Of a DNA stretch of 11,812 nt, positions 1-6,880 are shown in pieces (positions within the stretch are counted from its first letter, which is position 1; every line of letters starts with the position of its first letter). Under the pieces are notes generated by a model, which was not told the origin of the DNA, did not search any database, and was given only the letters and a program-made list of their open reading frames with translations. A program made the translations under genes and the position numbers. Origin of the DNA: Prevotellaceae bacterium UBA1787 (lineage in GTDB: Bacteria > Bacteroidota > Bacteroidia > Bacteroidales > Bacteroidaceae); contig DCGD01000015.1 in NCBI GenBank assembly GCA_002315195.1, forward strand, positions 26,289 through 38,100. Direction: 5' to 3'.

Positions 1-882
1 AAAGCCGAAGAAACCAGCCGTTGGCTCCAAGGCATAAAGCATGGACATCGGATCCCAGGTTGGACTTTCGTAGGGTGCGGCATGATAAAAATTGTAGGCG
101 GTTACGAAAGGATGCTGCTTGCACCAGCCAAAGTCAGCCGCAATACTCGTACTCGGGTAGCGAACCGTCTTGCCCAAGGCAAAGTCACAGAAACAAATGG
201 GGACGGGACTCTCTTCAAAAAATTTCTTCGCCGCCTTTACGTCGTTCCAAACATTATACTCCTTGTAATTCTGGTCTTCGAAGTTACCCGCCATTACGGA
301 AAACCAACTTACCTTGCGCTTGATGAGTTCCATACCTGACAATGGGGAGTTTTCATCACCCTCCGTTTCCATCAAGCGGGCGATGTTTGAAGAAAAGCCG
401 GTTGAAACAATCACCACAGACTTGTTGGCGGCACGCGCCAAAACCTTGCGATATACATCCACTGCATTGGGCAGGGCGCGCGTGTCTTTGGAACAACGAA
501 ATACCGGCTTTCCGTTCTTCTCCACCGCCAAGGTCTTGGTTGCATACGATTTTTCTTCCGGCGTAGGATTGGAACCATTCACAATTGCGCCCATCGCAAT
601 GTTGGGATAACCGAACCAAGTACAGTACATGTTGCAAAACGCCATGCAACTGTTGGCGTCGCGGTTGCCAAGAATGGCGAGAATGTTCACCTTGCCCGCC
701 TCATGGTATTTCAGCAGCAAGTCCAAGGCGATAATGTCATCCACATCGTTTCCCATGTCATTGTCAAAGATAATGTTAACCGGAGCCGCACAAACCTCAC
801 TCTTGAAAAATGTCAAGGAAAACACCATCAAAAAAGAAATAAGCACAACCGACTTTTGCAATAAAATTTGAATCTGTCTCAT
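1..882 (-). CDS. Secreted nucleoside hydrolase-family protein (3' end cut by window edge)
   Basis: This minus-strand frame starts at ATG 882-880 and stays open to base 1, giving 294 residues with no stop, so the C-terminus lies outside the window. The N-terminus (about residues 1-33: two basic-to-hydrophobic stretches ending VCAAP) looks like a signal peptide or lipid-free export signal, so the protein is probably periplasmic. Right after it comes FDNDMGNDVDDIIAL (residues 39-53), the aspartate cluster that binds calcium and ribose in inosine-uridine nucleoside hydrolases, in the DMGNDVDD form common in exported Bacteroidota members. VWNDVKAAKKFF (211-222) and WDPMSMLYAL (276-285) match the later conserved blocks, with Asp277 the likely fourth metal ligand. 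Family members hydrolyse the N-glycosidic bond of ribonucleosides, but exported homologues may act on other glycosides, so the substrate is uncertain. It is transcribed away from the polysaccharide genes and shows no functional tie to them. Confidence 0.85.
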   Translation of the reverse strand, partial: MRQIQILLQKSVVLISFLMVFSLTFFKSEVCAAPVNIIFDNDMGNDVDDIIALDLLLKYHEAGKVNILAILGNRDANSCMAFCNMYCTWFGYPNIAMGAIVNGSNPTPEEKSYATKTLAVEKNGKPVFRCSKDTRALPNAVDVYRKVLARAANKSVVIVSTGFSSNIARLMETEGDENSPLSGMELIKRKVSWFSVMAGNFEDQNYKEYNVWNDVKAAKKFFEESPVPICFCDFALGKTVRYPSTSIAADFGWCKQHPFVTAYNFYHAAPYESPTWDPMSMLYALEPTAGFFGF

Positions 883-917
883 ATTGAAATTATTTAACTT
901 TAGTTTCGGTAGGTTAA

Positions 918-931
918 TACATTCGAATGTA
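918..931. repeat. 14-bp perfect palindrome TACATTCGAATGTA
   Basis: The sequence TACATTCGAATGTA reads the same on both strands and lies 36 bp upstream of the nucleoside hydrolase start. Read on the minus strand its first half contains TACATTCG, one base from the TAnnTTTG promoter box. It could therefore be an operator overlapping the promoter of that gene. No regulator can be named and a chance palindrome in A/T-rich DNA is possible. Confidence 0.35.
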
Positions 932-1123
932 AAATTATACATTATTATCCATTTCGCGGCATTATTTTCAGAGAAAATTTACACTGTCTGATATGAACTC
1001 TGAATTTCACTGAATGAATAGAAGAAACGCTCAACTATATCAATGTCTATGCAAGTTACAATAAATCAAACTGGCTTGACATTTCAAACTTGCCAAATTG
1101 TTTTCTGTATCGTAATTTCTTTG

Positions 1124-1131
1124 TACTTTTG
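1124..1131 (+). promoter_or_regulatory. Bacteroidota -7 box (TACTTTTG) for the ATP-grasp gene
   Basis: TACTTTTG matches the Bacteroidota sigma-ABfr -7 consensus TAnnTTTG exactly and is followed by CA, as is often seen. The -33 element is weak: TTTT at 1101-1104 has the usual 19-base gap, while the better ATTG at 1097-1100 is 23 bases away. Transcription would start near 1138 and give a leader of roughly 190 bases before the ATP-grasp start at 1331. Confidence 0.5.
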
Positions 1132-1330
1132 CAGTCAAAAGAGAATCAGCATGGAACTAATTAATTTTTCCAAACGGTTCAAGAGATTTCCTGCCAAAAC
1201 CTGAACACTCCCGACAAAACCGCTGTATCAATTTTGAGAGGCTTCTTTCACATGAGAAGACGATTCAATTTGGAAAATGATGCACACAATTTGATAACAA
1301 CAATAGATTAAAATTCTAATTTAGACTAAT

Positions 1331-2248
1331 ATGTCATATACTAAAAAATTGATTGATAAATTATTTAAAATAGGCTTTTCATTATGTTGGAACCTCAGTT
1401 CCTTTATCCATAGCGATGAACTATATATTCGTCTTTTGTATTTTTTTACTATACGGAAAGTGTTGAATTTGAAAAATCCAAAAACATTTAACGAAAAGAT
1501 ACAATGGCTGAAATTGTATGCTTATAAAAAAGAGTATTCTACTATGGTTGATAAAATCAAAGCCAAAGAATATGCATCAAAGATTATTGGAGAACAATAC
1601 ATCATACCTTTACTTGGTGTATGGGATTCGGCTGACGACATTGATTTCGATACACTTCCACAACAATTCGTTCTTAAATGCAACCATAACTCAGGAGCAG
1701 GAATGTATATTTGCAAAGACAAGAAAAACATAGATGTAAACAAAGTCAGGGAAGGGCTTAGAAAAGGTTTGTCAGAAAATAAATTCATGAAAGTACGAGA
1801 AAAACCATACAGGGATGTTGAACGTAAAATTTTGGCGGAAAAATATATGGAAGATACAAAAACCAAAGAATTAAGAGATTATAAATTTATTTGTGTTGAT
1901 GGTGTCGTGAAAGCCATGTACATTGCCACAGACAGACAAAACAGGTCGGAGCCCTATTTTGATTTCTTTGACGCAAATTTTAGACATTTGGATTTCAAGC
2001 AAGGACATCCAAATGCACCAATTCCTCCAGAAAAACCTCTCTGTTTTGAAGAAATGAAACAACTTGCATCAAAGTTGTCTGTTGGATTTCCACAAATTAG
2101 AGTTGATTTATATGAGGTAAACGGTCAAATTTATTTTGGAGAAATGACGTTTTATCATTTAGGTGGAATCACACCTTTTGAACCTTATTCATGGGACAAA
2201 GAATTTGGCAATTGGATATCATTACCGGAAAAAACCAATGTCAAATAA
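1331..2248 (+). CDS. TupA-like ATP-grasp protein
   Basis: This 305-residue protein resembles the TupA-like ATP-grasp family, named after the teichuronopeptide synthesis protein of alkaliphilic Bacillus and common in Bacteroidota capsule loci. Recognisable blocks are NPKTFNEKIQWLKLY (49-63), the nucleotide-binding strand-loop FVLKCNHNSGAGMY (113-126), ILAEKYMED plus LRDYKFICVDG (167-191), and RVDLYEVNGQIYFGEMTF (257-274), whose acidic and Asn residues fit the metal/ATP site of ATP-grasp enzymes. ATP-grasp ligases join a carboxylate to an amine or similar nucleophile through an acyl-phosphate. Here that would most simply attach an amino acid or peptide-like group to the polysaccharide, but this is inferred. 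No signal peptide is needed for a cytosolic enzyme; the hydrophobic stretch near residues 11-25 is short. The ATG at 1331 has an A/T-rich upstream region without Shine-Dalgarno, normal for the phylum. It converges on the polysaccharide operon rather than belonging to it. Confidence 0.82.
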   Translation: MSYTKKLIDKLFKIGFSLCWNLSSFIHSDELYIRLLYFFTIRKVLNLKNPKTFNEKIQWLKLYAYKKEYSTMVDKIKAKEYASKIIGEQYIIPLLGVWDSADDIDFDTLPQQFVLKCNHNSGAGMYICKDKKNIDVNKVREGLRKGLSENKFMKVREKPYRDVERKILAEKYMEDTKTKELRDYKFICVDGVVKAMYIATDRQNRSEPYFDFFDANFRHLDFKQGHPNAPIPPEKPLCFEEMKQLASKLSVGFPQIRVDLYEVNGQIYFGEMTFYHLGGITPFEPYSWDKEFGNWISLPEKTNVK

Positions 2249-2512
2249 AGTCTTTGATTAAATGCACTTGCATGCCCCACAACTCAGGTTTCCCGATATT
2301 CTTTCACTTGTCGCGAAAGACACCAACGACTCCGTGGGACTGCCCACTTTCCGTGATAAGACACATCCGAATTCTTGTCCGGCAAAGATAAAAAGCATTG
2401 AGGCTTCCCACGTCACCTAAACCTTTGAAGAAAGAATTTTTCTATTTCGTTACACTCATGCTGAACAAAGCATAAGTTCATAAATTGTACAAACTACCAC
2501 TTTGAAGATGAC
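2249..2512. other. Convergent junction between ATP-grasp gene and polysaccharide operon
   Basis: Two oppositely directed genes end here. GTGGG-ACTG-CCCAC (2334-2347) can form a 5-bp hairpin followed by TTTCC, and AGAAA/TTTCT (about 2430-2444) can pair within a T-rich stretch; both are weak as terminators. A 52-codon plus-strand frame (2262-2420) opens with ATG directly after a TAA and has coding-like composition, but I recognise no family in it. Confidence 0.4.
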
Positions 2513-3655
2513 CTACAAACCCAGGAATGACATCAATTTTTCAGAGAAACTATCGGCGGTATAACTACATTTCATAAACTGCCGTCCCGATAAGCCTCTT
2601 GAGATCGCTAAAGCTGGGTTTGAAATAATTTCATCCAGCCTTTCCGCAATTTCGTGCGGACTGTTTGGATTCACATAAAAAACTGTGTCTTCATCAAGAA
2701 TTTCCTTCAAATCCTTAATTCTTGAACAAACCACAGGTGTTCCCGAAGTCAGGTATTCCCCCATCTTTGTGGGAAAACCCATTGTTGTATATGCTTTGTG
2801 AGGGGTAATAAGAAGCGCTGTAGCCTGTGAGAGTTTTTCGGGTATCAAACTTGAAGACAACGGTCCCAGATAATGAATTCTGTCCGAGTTGTCATCCATC
2901 ATTTGTTTGCACAATTGGTGGTAAGGATCTTTTTCGTTGATGGATGAAGCTATTTCAAACACATACTCAGGATGTCGCTGGGAGAAAATCAGAAATCCCT
3001 TGATGCAATCTGCCAAGCCATCGCGTTGAAGGTTAGAACCGCTACAGAAGAAAAAATACTTCGATTTATGGGAAGAAACTTTAAATCTTTCAAAATCAAC
3101 AAGGACCGGCAACAAAAAAAGATTGTCTTGGTACTTTGACAGGCACTCCTTTATAGCAGACGAAATCACGATTATTCCATCAAACAAACGGCAACGCCAT
3201 AACAACATCTTTTCGTTGATATAACCATCTTTGTATTTGTCAATAGTTTCAGTTACATCCTGAAACATCTTTTGGGATTTCAATGTACAGATGATTTTTG
3301 TCGGTATGGAAATGTAATTTCCAGAACAATACAACAAGATTGACTTTGCCTTGTATTTGAACATAATCAGTAACAATATTTTCACATACCGCCATACGAG
3401 AAACACCATTCTTTTCAACACCATGGGTTTTGGATAGACAAAAGAAAGGCCCATGTATTCATAATCAATGCCGCCAAAATTTCCTTTTCTGTCCTTATTG
3501 GCCGACGTTTGCGAATAGTCCGGACCCGCGAATGTCAGAAACAAAACTTTCTTATGTTTCGCTATTTCCTTGGCATAACTTAGAATTCTGTTGGTTGCAG
3601 CCATTCCGTATGGAAATGGTTGACCAGCGACAATAATCAAATCGTACTTAATCAT
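2513..3655 (-). CDS. Glycosyltransferase, GT4-like (GT-B fold), last gene of operon
   Basis: This 380-residue protein has the two-domain layout of GT-B glycosyltransferases. The N-terminal half begins YDLIIVAGQPFPYGMAATNR (residues 4-23), with the glycine-containing acceptor-side loop. The C-terminal half holds FPTKMGEYLTSGTPVV (294-309), the conserved donor-binding block of GT4 enzymes. Only the second Glu of the classical E-x7-E pair (Glu300) is present, with Met at the first position, as happens in several GT4 subfamilies. A hydrophobic segment near residues 84-98 (VFLVWRYVKILLLIMF) suggests membrane contact. The likely job is adding one sugar to the lipid-linked repeat unit at the inner membrane; donor and linkage cannot be read. 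Its ATG overlaps the stop of the flippase gene as ATGA (3655-3652), implying translational coupling. Confidence 0.85.
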   Translation of the reverse strand: MIKYDLIIVAGQPFPYGMAATNRILSYAKEIAKHKKVLFLTFAGPDYSQTSANKDRKGNFGGIDYEYMGLSFVYPKPMVLKRMVFLVWRYVKILLLIMFKYKAKSILLYCSGNYISIPTKIICTLKSQKMFQDVTETIDKYKDGYINEKMLLWRCRLFDGIIVISSAIKECLSKYQDNLFLLPVLVDFERFKVSSHKSKYFFFCSGSNLQRDGLADCIKGFLIFSQRHPEYVFEIASSINEKDPYHQLCKQMMDDNSDRIHYLGPLSSSLIPEKLSQATALLITPHKAYTTMGFPTKMGEYLTSGTPVVCSRIKDLKEILDEDTVFYVNPNSPHEIAERLDEIISNPALAISRGLSGRQFMKCSYTADSFSEKLMSFLGL

Positions 3656-4869
3656 TTAATAAACTTTTTGTAATAAATAACCAACATTCCAAATGCAGCC
3701 GTCGCCGACAGAATGTAGGTAGCAATGGCGCCACCTATTCCAAGCAAATACACACCCAATGTATATCCGACAATTTGTATCGCTCCTGAAGCAAACGCAC
3801 AATTTCGGATTTGTTTGCCCTGTCCGTGGACACCGAGAAATCGGTTGTAAACATCACCCAACCCTGTCAATGTACTACCCAATGCCAAAAAACACGCATA
3901 TTTGGCTACTACGCCATACGACGCATCGTAGAGGAAAGAAACCACCGGGAATATTATGACACAAAAAATGGAATATGAAACAATGGACATGAGAAAAGTC
4001 ATTCCCAAAATCTTTGAACCTATGGAATGTTGATGGGCAAACTGCTTGAAATATGTAGTTCCTATGATATTTGGAAGCATTGCCAACGGAGCCGCCACCG
4101 TAAGCGACAACGAATAGAAACCCACATCTTGATTGTCGAGTGAGAAAAGACCGAGAGTCAAACCTGCAATGTACTGTACGGAAACATTGGATAGAGAGCC
4201 GTAATACACATGCAAACCATAAGACTTGTTTTCGTCACGCAGTTGTTTCCATCTTTGTTTGAGATTCTTGAAAATGGGATGCTCCGTATAAAGCACAAAA
4301 ATCAGCGCCGCCGTATATACGCCATTTTGCAAGAGAAGCATCATACGGCTCGAACACCCGAACAATCCGTAAACTATGAAGCCAACAGCCAGGTACAACA
4401 CCGATGGAAGCAGACGGGCCATGGCTATGGCGGTTATGTTGTTGTCCCCCTGGCAAGTGGTGTTGATGTAACTTAAAAGAATGACATTTCCGCAGACGGG
4501 TATGACAACATAGAACAAATGATAACAAGGCTTTTGAAGGAAAAATTGGTGTATCAGTCCACAAACCAACATTGAAGCCATTATCACACCTGCCAACACT
4601 GACAACAACACAAACAACACGCCTTTTATTTGGGAAGCCTCTTCTTTGTTTTTTGCAATGGCAAGGAGCCGGCTTCCTGACACAAAATAACCTAAAAGAA
4701 AAATACCCGAGAAGAGCGACAAAAGATTGGTAACGTACCTGACGTCACCATAGTTTTCCGGGCTTAGGTTTCGTGTATTTAATATGGACACAAGCACCCC
4801 CAACGCCGTACCGACGAAAGTGCTAATATATAGAATAACAACCTGTTTGTTAGTTCGAGACAATTGCAT
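3652..4869 (-). CDS. wzx: Polysaccharide flippase, Wzx type (PST/MATE-like)
   Basis: The protein is almost wholly hydrophobic, with about twelve predicted membrane segments beginning with VVILYISTFVGTALGVLVSI and ending near ATYILSATAAFGMLVIYYKK. This is the length and layout of Wzx-type O-antigen/capsule repeat-unit flippases, which move undecaprenyl-linked oligosaccharide across the inner membrane. NTRNLSPENYGDVRYV in the first loop fits the family pattern in which an N-terminal helix pair is followed by a short Leu/Pro-rich loop and YG. I chose the ATG at 4869-4867 (MQLSRTNKQ) because AAAAAGGTGG lies just upstream of it. An in-frame ATG at 4890 would add seven residues (MFQKGGI) and cannot be ruled out. 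The gene ends with a 4-base overlap into the downstream glycosyltransferase and follows the upstream one by about 100 bases. Confidence 0.85.
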   Translation of the reverse strand: MQLSRTNKQVVILYISTFVGTALGVLVSILNTRNLSPENYGDVRYVTNLLSLFSGIFLLGYFVSGSRLLAIAKNKEEASQIKGVLFVLLSVLAGVIMASMLVCGLIHQFFLQKPCYHLFYVVIPVCGNVILLSYINTTCQGDNNITAIAMARLLPSVLYLAVGFIVYGLFGCSSRMMLLLQNGVYTAALIFVLYTEHPIFKNLKQRWKQLRDENKSYGLHVYYGSLSNVSVQYIAGLTLGLFSLDNQDVGFYSLSLTVAAPLAMLPNIIGTTYFKQFAHQHSIGSKILGMTFLMSIVSYSIFCVIIFPVVSFLYDASYGVVAKYACFLALGSTLTGLGDVYNRFLGVHGQGKQIRNCAFASGAIQIVGYTLGVYLLGIGGAIATYILSATAAFGMLVIYYKKFIK

Positions 4870-4873
4870 GATG

Positions 4874-4883
4874 CCACCTTTTT
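4874..4883 (-). promoter_or_regulatory. Shine-Dalgarno-like site setting the wzx start
   Basis: On the minus strand AAAAAGGTGG ends four bases before the ATG at 4869. Purine-rich sites of this strength are not the rule in Bacteroidota, so it helps choose this ATG over the one at 4890, which lies upstream of the site. Confidence 0.45.
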
Positions 4884-4975
4884 GAAACATTCAGTCCGTC
4901 AAGTAGTTCAATTCAACAGAAGACGTAGGACAATGAGAACAAGATTGTTAGGAACAATCCATTTCAGAATGCATT

Positions 4976-6049
4976 TCACGCCTCTTCGTACAATTCGTTT
5001 AAAATTTCAGCATATTTCTTTGGTGAATACGTTTTCATTATGGTTGCATGTGCATTTTTACTCAGGCGGTTCAACTCTGTCCTGTTTTCATGCAAATATT
5101 TCATCTGTTTCACAATGGAATCCGAATCCTTTACATTTAATAGCAATCCGCTTTCTCCATCTTTCAAAACCGTAGTGATGCTACCAACCGGAGTACACAA
5201 TGGCACAACCCCATAGGCCATGCACTCAAGCAGAGACATTGGCAGACCTTCAAAAAAAGACGGTAACACCAACACGTCCATTTTTCTTAATAATTGTTTT
5301 TTCATTTCAATGTTTACAACACCAATGAATTCAAACCGAGCATCCAGTACCTCTTTAAAGGAATTGACGTACTCACCTTTGTTTTCTTCCTTTCCCGCCA
5401 TTACAAACCTGAAAGGGACACCTACTTCTTTCAATTTCCGACACGCTTCAAGCAAAAATCCTATGCCTTTATTCTTGGTTATTCGACCTAAATACCCAAA
5501 TGTCAATGGTTTGTTATCAGAAGGAAACGCATGTCTGAAATTCGCATCGTCTTGCAAATCCACGCAATTTTGTAAAACTGTCACCTTTTTCAACCCATAC
5601 GCGTCTTCAAGGTGTTGTTTCTCCACTTCACTCGTCACAACAACCGGGACTTGCCAACCAAAGACTTTTTTAATACATAATTTCGGAATCAATGGCACGT
5701 CATTACGCATCAAGTAGTCTCCTCCATGAACATGAACCAACAACTTGCACTTTTTTTTCTTGGCGGCCGCCATAAAAATATAATCACGCAAACTACTGAA
5801 AAACATCAGAGGGTAGTTATAATGAATAATTGCATCTGGATTCTCCTCAAGGAGCCTCTTCCATGAAACATATTGTTTTATCAATTCAAAAAAACGATGA
5901 AAACTATTTTCGCCATCATGCCTTCCTTGTTCAAAATGCAGATACTCCACTTTGTCATTATGATTAATCATATATTGAACGACTGTAGAAATTCCACTGA
6001 CGTTCTTCGTGGTATCAAGAGATGGCGAAACAACAATTACCTTTTTCAT
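4976..6049 (-). CDS. Glycosyltransferase family 4 protein
   Basis: This is a complete GT4 retaining glycosyltransferase of 357 residues with both Rossmann-like domains. The N-terminus carries the glycine loop NVSGISTVVQYM (16-27). HVHGGDY (106-112) is the conserved acceptor-domain His/Gly block, FGYLGRITKNKG (184-195) opens the donor domain with its Arg-x-x-x-x-Lys phosphate-binding pair, and FFEGLPMSLLECMAYG (265-280) provides the E-x7-E motif (Glu267, Glu275). It should transfer a sugar from a nucleotide donor to the growing lipid-linked repeat unit on the cytosolic face; the sugar is not predictable from sequence. The start at 6049 is supported by AAAAAAGGTG a few bases upstream. It lies 65 bases after the acyltransferase and about 100 bases before the flippase, consistent with one operon. 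Confidence 0.92.
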   Translation of the reverse strand: MKKVIVVSPSLDTTKNVSGISTVVQYMINHNDKVEYLHFEQGRHDGENSFHRFFELIKQYVSWKRLLEENPDAIIHYNYPLMFFSSLRDYIFMAAAKKKKCKLLVHVHGGDYLMRNDVPLIPKLCIKKVFGWQVPVVVTSEVEKQHLEDAYGLKKVTVLQNCVDLQDDANFRHAFPSDNKPLTFGYLGRITKNKGIGFLLEACRKLKEVGVPFRFVMAGKEENKGEYVNSFKEVLDARFEFIGVVNIEMKKQLLRKMDVLVLPSFFEGLPMSLLECMAYGVVPLCTPVGSITTVLKDGESGLLLNVKDSDSIVKQMKYLHENRTELNRLSKNAHATIMKTYSPKKYAEILNELYEEA

Positions 6050-6114
6050 AGCACCTTTTTTATTTCATGACTATCGATTCCTGACACTGAGTGTGCTTTA
6101 CTATCGCCTTGCCA

Positions 6115-6741
6115 TTACACTTGTTTTTCATATTTTGCAAAAAACTCTTCCAACCTGTCGCGAGACAACCTGTCTTCGGGTCGATAACATTTCTCTTCAT
6201 GCCTTATGATATCATCAATGGACCATTTGAACTTGATATGCCTGGCGGGCACGCCACCAATAATGCTGTAAGGACAACAAGATCTTGTAACAACCGCGCC
6301 TGCGGCGACAATACTGCCTCGCCCTATGACCACTCCGGAAAGAAGGGTGACATTGCAGCCAAGCCAAACATCCTCTTCTACTACCACATCTTCGTCCAAA
6401 CCATCAGGTTTCTCTTCTTCTGTTATTGTACAAAACGCCCTTCCTGCTATCATGGCATGATTGCCGGTTACTACAGTGAGTCCGTAGGCTGCAAGGGAAT
6501 TCTTCTTCATGATGAATTTGGCGTTTCTGTTGATGATTGTGGCATGGTTCAATACGCTGTTGCTGTAAATAAACAGATTGCGAGGGGTGTCGACATACAA
6601 GGGAGGTATGAGGTTGCAATCTTCGGCACAATAGCCAAATTTGCTTCTACGAATACAGAAATAGTCTCTAATCAACCCATGCAAACCGTTAATGAACGGA
6701 TTCCGCTTCGCTATTCGCTTGATTTTGCTGTTCATAATCAT
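6115..6741 (-). CDS. Left-handed beta-helix acyltransferase (hexapeptide-repeat family)
   Basis: This 208-residue protein has the isoleucine/valine-rich hexapeptide repeats of left-handed beta-helix acyltransferases, clearest at DVVVEEDVWLGCNVTLLSGV (118-137), then VIGRGSIVAAGAVVTR (138-153) and the closing block YSIIGGVPARHIKFKW (158-173). His95 in GNHAMI is a plausible catalytic base. Such enzymes (WbbJ/NodL/CatB-like group) usually move an acetyl group from acetyl-CoA to a sugar hydroxyl or amine, so O-acetylation of the polysaccharide repeat unit is the simplest role, acting in the cytosol. The N-terminal 30 residues are basic and may contact membrane or substrate. ATG 6741 gives MIMNSK; the in-frame ATG at 6735 is equally possible, as neither has a Shine-Dalgarno site. 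Confidence 0.88.
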   Translation of the reverse strand: MIMNSKIKRIAKRNPFINGLHGLIRDYFCIRRSKFGYCAEDCNLIPPLYVDTPRNLFIYSNSVLNHATIINRNAKFIMKKNSLAAYGLTVVTGNHAMIAGRAFCTITEEEKPDGLDEDVVVEEDVWLGCNVTLLSGVVIGRGSIVAAGAVVTRSCCPYSIIGGVPARHIKFKWSIDDIIRHEEKCYRPEDRLSRDRLEEFFAKYEKQV

Positions 6742-6880
6742 TATTATTAAGTTAACTTTGGCGTTGTCACCTATCAGAAACTGTAGCCAGTGCGTGTGTC
6801 AAAAAGTCAAATGCTAATGTTGCGTATTTTTGAAAAAATGAAAAAATCTATCATCACCGGCACCCACAACCCAAAAAAAT
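6742..6880. other. 139-bp gap inside the polysaccharide operon
   Basis: This is the longest spacer within the operon. On the minus strand it holds TAGCATTTG (about 6808-6816), which is one base too long for a Bacteroidota -7 box, plus T-rich runs. A secondary promoter or partial terminator is possible but not supported by a clear hairpin or consensus match. Confidence 0.3.

Larger units (their letters stand above)
883..1330. other. Divergent intergenic spacer, A/T-rich
   Basis: This stretch separates the minus-strand nucleoside hydrolase from the plus-strand ATP-grasp gene. It holds a 14-bp perfect palindrome at 918-931 and a good plus-strand -7 promoter box at 1124-1131. A 17-codon reading frame (1151-1204) and an ATG-less open frame in another phase (1165-1311) follow the promoter. 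I see no tRNA, no insertion sequence ends and no convincing gene here. Confidence 0.6.

Noticed and set aside
1077..1082. TTGACA resembling an E. coli -35 box
   Set aside because: Bacteroidota primary sigma factor does not use this consensus, and the exact TAnnTTTG box downstream is the better promoter.
2334..2347. Hairpin GTGGG-ACTG-CCCAC as a terminator
   Set aside because: The stem is only 5 bp and no proper U-run follows, so I do not call it as a terminator.
6091..6750. 219-codon plus-strand frame opposite the acyltransferase
   Set aside because: The minus-strand product has clear hexapeptide repeats and fits the operon; the plus-strand frame has no recognisable family.
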